This document shows, one piece after another, positions 59,855-64,000 of a stretch of DNA of 64,000 nucleotides. The notes beneath the pieces are model-generated. The model was given only the letters and a program-made list of their open reading frames with translations, ran no database searches and was not told the DNA's origin. Within the stretch, counting starts at the first letter, position 1, and every line of letters begins with the position of its first letter. A program made the position numbers and the translations under genes. Origin of the DNA: Erythrophleum ivorense (taxonomy: Eukaryota > Streptophyta > Magnoliopsida > Fabales > Fabaceae); assembly GCA_026724425.1 (NCBI GenBank), contig JAIUCV010000663.1:186001-250000 (forward strand). Reading direction: 5' to 3'.

Positions 59855-60839
59855 ACTAAAACCCTAGGTTGTGCATCTTGAAAAATTATGGTTCTTTCTT
59901 TGTTTTCTTTGCAGATTCTTATTCCCCTCGATCATTTTTCTAAGATTCATCCTTGGTTTAGTTAGAAATTCAACTTCTCTTGGCTGTCCATATATGGGGC
60001 GAAATACTCAAGAAGGGGAATAAGAAGGATCAAACATAAAAGTAGCAAAATACCTTGTTTTCCTAGCCTTTATTGGATGCTTCTTCCTTTGCTTGGATTT
60101 TTTCTCTTGAAATTCAAAATTTCCCCCCTTGGTCTGACCTCAAAACAGGCCCAAATACATCACTGAATCCATAGAAAGAAAGAGGAGAAGGAAGAGAGCA
60201 AGATTGGTGAAGGATTTCATAAAAACCATGGATTTTCTTACCTTTTTGCTTGGTTTTCTCTTCTCTTCTTCCTCCCTCTTGGTGTGCCACTTCAAGGAGC
60301 TTAGGGTTCTATTTTGGTGTAGAGGAAAGTAAGCGAAGTTAATAGGAAGAAGTAGGGCGTGCTATATATATATAGATGCTAGGGACCCATCTAAGACATT
60401 TCAAATTTTTAATTTTTTCCTTTGTTCTTGGCTTTTTTGTTTTAGACTCATTTCAACTCCTTTTCAAGAACCATATTTTCTATCATAAAATTTAGATTCT
60501 CTAACTTATAAAATACCTTTGGAATCACTCAAATTGGATCTAAAATCTTCCTGAACGAAAGGGCCAAAGTTTGAGTTCACTAATGTTCTAAATCATAAAT
60601 TAGATGGGTTTTAACTGTTTTAGGGTTCCTATAATTTTTAGGGCCTCTGAGAGCTCTGAGAAACTCATTTTTCCCATTTAAAAATTTCTCTTATGAGTTT
60701 TCCAAAAATTTCACAAAATTACAAAAATGCCATTACGTTCTGTTGTATTTTTGTTAAATTCTATCCAGTTATTCTGACTTTGGTTTCAGGGCACCTCTGC
60801 CCTTGGATCATCATTATTTGAAGTCTAGAATATTATTCT
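59855..60839 (-). mobile_element. Family B LTR fragment (B-4)
   Basis: It matches only B-1 positions about 25825-26780: aaaccctaggttgtgcatcttg at the left, the tatggggcgaaat segment, TATA-like site at 60363, and agtctagaat at the right, where LTR F begins. With B-3 it forms a head-to-tail pair sharing the same part of the LTR, like the tandem duplication in B-2. Confidence 0.65.
60363..60374 (-). promoter_or_regulatory. Candidate TATA box, B-4 LTR
   Basis: TATATATATATA, with GCACGCCCTAC upstream on the minus strand, equivalent to 26331-26341 in B-1. Confidence 0.4.
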
Positions 60840-62125
60840 TGTAACGTCTCTTCTAAATACTCATTTTTAGCAATAAATTTTTTAGGAATTCTTGATTTGA
60901 GTTGAATTACTTTTTTTTAATTATTCCTTTATAATAAAATTTAATTAATGGCATAGTGGAATACGACAATAACATAAATAGACTGTAATTTATACAAACT
61001 AGTTTAAGAGTTCTATCATAGGGGAGTAGGGTCATACAGGTCACATCACATCAAAGGGGGACCTATCCTATCACTATCTAAAAAGAAAATCCCCAAATAA
61101 TAAAAAGACCAAAAAGGTCAGTCCCTTATGTTCACAAAAGGTCAGTGTCAGTGACTATGCCTCTATTTATGCAAACAGAGGAGCAGGAGGGTCAACTCCA
61201 CCCACTGGAAATGTGTGGGACTCAAGCTCCCCTGGGGACACAAAGTACATTGGTACAACATGAACAACATCATTACATGATGTGATGCATATATTATGGA
61301 TGACAAAGACCCATCATCGGAGTGGAAACTAGATCCACTCCGCCTGGAGTTGTAGGGTTACTCAATAAATTGGCATCTAAGAAAAGTATAAACCATAATA
61401 GAGTGAGAAATAATTTTCTTAGTAACATAGATAAGATTAATACTATATAATATCCATGAAGAAAAGTCAAGTAATTTTAATAGACAGTAAGTAATATAAT
61501 GGCAAGATAGTAATTTACTAAACAATATGAATGAAGAAATATACCTATTACCAATATCTAACATGAATATCAAATAGCAAAGTGAACAAACATATTACAT
61601 TTAAAGATAGAACATGAATAAAATATAAGAATTGTCTCAATGTAATTAATAGTTAACAGTTGCAAGATATTTATAAGATTTCCACATATATAGAATATAG
61701 AAGATATCACAAACAATATTTATTCTTTCTTGACAATTAGGCCTTGGAGATTGCTAGGCCCAACACCCAAATCATGTTGCACTGGCTTACTGGCATTGGC
61801 AAGCTCAAGCCCAACTCATGTTGCACTGCTGTGATATAATAGGCTCACCCCTGTTTCATTTATTGAGGCATCCCCCAGTGGGTACCCAAGGAAAGTCATA
61901 TAAAATACCACAATAATATGTCATCCAAGCCCTTATTTGATCAAGGCATAATAGGTATATTTGGGAAAGAATTACCTTGCACAACTCTGTGCATAAATAA
62001 TCCTGATAGCATGATAGTGTATTGTTGTCCAAAAATTAGTGGTTTAGACATTTTTAAGTATCTTTGAGATTAGACATCCAATACAATAGCAGCTACCCAA
62101 TGGCCAACTCTGGCACATACACAGG

Positions 62126-62211
62126 GCTCACCCCTTGTCTGCCCTATATATATTGGCTAGTTCTTTTAGCTCACCCCTTGTCCACCCTATATATATTAGC
62201 CAGTCCTTTAC
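62126..62211. repeat. 43-bp tandem repeat with TATATATA, two units
   Basis: Units 62126-62168 and 62169-62211 both read gctcaccccttgtc...ccctatatatatt...agtc/ttcttta, with few differences. A related gctcacccctg occurs at 61843. Confidence 0.85.
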
Positions 62212-63308
62212 CAAATAACCCATACTCATATAATCAGGTAGTAAACATATTATCCATGTCAAGAAATTAGGTAGTATATCAGTAAAGCAAATAGTGTAAT
62301 TCCATAACACATGTTATCACATATTCCTTTCTTAATATAACATTGCGTAATTTTCCAATTATCACAAATAGGCTCCAAAATTCATAAAATAAATATCAGC
62401 ATAATCTAGACAACACGTAGAACATATTAGGCCACAATAATCATCCAAAACATATCAAATAATATTAGGGAAAATTCAAGAACATCTTGGTCAACGCTTT
62501 TTCTCAAGAATTTGACTTTTTATATAATGATTCATAAATTACCAAAATTTCACCATAGGCCTTATTTTTTATGTAGATTAACCTTATTTAGTTGGATTTA
62601 AGAAAACTCTTCCTTAGGTATATATATGTGTGTTGGCCGAACCTATGCATCAAAGAAGACATGTGATTTTGCTTCATTTTCATGTCACCAAATAACCACA
62701 CATACATATTCAAGGGAGATAAAACAAAAGCCCTCAATTAATTTCTAGAGATTTCATATGTATCTTACAATTTTCTCAAGGTAAAATTCTAGGGTTTCTT
62801 GCCAATTTTTCATGAAAATCAAAGCTATATTAATCTTCCTCTTCCTTAGGCTTTCTTCCATCACTTCCCCTTTTATTTTCTCTTCAATTTTTCTCATGGC
62901 ATCTTGAAATAATAGCTTCTTGATTTGTAGAAATTTTGCCAAGAATAGGAATTTTCTTGAATCACATGAATCTATAAGCCATATATATGATTTCTCCATC
63001 TTTTCTTGGCTAGAATTCATGGAAATAACAAAATTTCTGATCTCCTCTTGCCATGGACGAAAATTTAGAGAGAAAGAGAAAAGAAGAATTCTTGGAGAAA
63101 AATAGAAGAAAAATCAAGAAGAAGAAAGTCTATCTATGTTACCTTAGCTCTGCGGTGTTTGATTTTCCCTGGTGACTTTTCTTTCTTTCTTCCTCCTCCC
63201 TTTTCTTCTTCCTTAGGTCGAGCTTCTTCTCCTTCTTCTTCTCCTCCTCTTAGCCGAATTGGTATGTGTATTTTGTGTGTAAGAATGGCATGAAGGTGTG
63301 TGTGTGGT

Positions 63309-63322
63309 TTATATATATATTA
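63309..63322 (-). promoter_or_regulatory. TATA-like site in LTR F
   Basis: Minus strand TAATATATATATAAA followed upstream by a CA-rich stretch (63296-63308 region). It resembles the placement of TATA sites in the B LTRs, but there is no second copy to compare. Confidence 0.3.
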
Positions 63323-64000
63323 GTTATGAATGGTTAAGATTAAATTAACTTTAAGGTAGAAGATCTTGGCCTTTAGATTACATGAATAGTCAAGATTTAA
63401 CCTTGAAATCAGAGATAAAATGTAAGCCTTAGGATTAGATCAAAGCTTGTGATTTGATCTTGAAAATGTGAAGAAATCTAATCCATCAGATTGCTTAATG
63501 GTTTAGATCGCATTACGTTTTACGGACGATATTAGTCATTGGATTATCATGGTTACTTTTTCGTAATGTGTGAGGATAGGATTACATTTAATGCTGCTTA
63601 AGTTAGCATCTATGTCATGTTGAAGTTAGCGATAACTTTTTCATAATGCATGAGATTTCTAAGATTCATTGATGTAAGCTTACGTAATCACTCCATAGTT
63701 CGTGCAGTTTCCAAAATTCTCTTCCAACATCTAGTCTTTTCTTCACACATGGCACCGCGTCATCACTCTCTCTCTCTTTCATAGCACCACATTAGCACCT
63801 TCCTAGCTCCCTGGTGCCATGTCAGCTCTTCCCCAGTTAGACTTACAAAATTGCCACTATTTCATAAGATCTCTGTAATATTTTATTTAATTAGCATTTT
63901 CTAAGTTCTCTGTTATATTTTAATATTATTTAGCCTTATGTAGGTCCCATTTAATGTTTCCAACCATACATTTAAATATTATTTGTTCTCCTAATATTTT

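Larger units (their letters stand above)
60840..64000 (-). mobile_element. Large LTR, family F, runs off window
   Basis: The edge TGTAACGTCTC at 60840 cuts the B-4 fragment sharply. The following 3.1 kb has the general make-up of the B LTR in minus orientation: non-coding, with a GAAG/AAGAAG-rich part near 63060-63260 and a TATA-rich site at 63309-63322. But no segment aligns well with A-D. The other edge is outside. It contains a 43-bp tandem repeat (62126-62211) and a gcccaac...catgttgcactg duplication (about 61758-61835). Open frames here (for example 62754-63020 minus) show no family. An alternative is an internal region rather than an LTR. Confidence 0.5.

Overview
The window reads as heterochromatin-like intergenic DNA from a flowering plant, probably a eudicot; I cannot name the species. 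It is AT-rich and I found no host gene, rRNA, tRNA or CRISPR array. Almost every base belongs to LTR retrotransposons inserted into one another. Evidence for plant origin: Athila-type Ty3/gypsy pol remains, a primer-binding site for initiator tRNA-Met, LTRs of 2.5-3.7 kb, and many solo LTRs flanked by exact 5-bp target-site duplications (TSDs). Family letters are mine. A = about 2.9-kb LTRs starting TGTAAC. B and C = related chromovirus/Tekay-like LTRs of 2.7-3.7 kb. D = about 2.5-2.9-kb LTRs starting TGATA, the LTR type of the Athila-like element. F = another large LTR at the right edge.

Layout. 1-2512: family A LTR (-) cut by the window edge, lying in an older diverged A copy (+; 2513-2820 and 10559-about 12190). 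That old copy holds a D element (2826-10553, TSD tgcat) made of two head-to-tail D LTRs without an internal region, one of them split by an oppositely oriented solo D LTR (6179-8720, TSD agaat), which creates a large palindrome. From about 12190 to about 57500 lies the 3' part of one Athila-like element (-). Its 3' LTR survives as four pieces (12190-13540, 16480-16887, 19741-19813, 48180-48604), separated by A solo LTRs at 13541-16474 and 16888-19740 and by a whole A element at 19814-48174 (TSD ggttt). The A element contains a B element (20293-35747, itself holding solo LTR C1), plus solo LTRs C2 and C3. The Athila internal part (48605-about 57500) carries a copia-like solo LTR, another A solo LTR and a decayed pol (RT, RNase H, integrase). 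Truncated B LTRs (57600-60839) and LTR F (60840-end) close the window.

Nothing here looks able to make a working protein; the elements relied on enzymes from elsewhere. The most striking non-coding signal is that two different LTR families carry arrays of short CpG-containing palindromic motifs at about 21-bp spacing (TATAGCGA in C, TTGGCCGCGGCCAA in A). That is about two DNA helix turns, and the pitch is kept in old copies although the CpGs themselves are decaying. Family A also carries a conserved core bounded by inverted GTCCATGG/CCATGGAC motifs.
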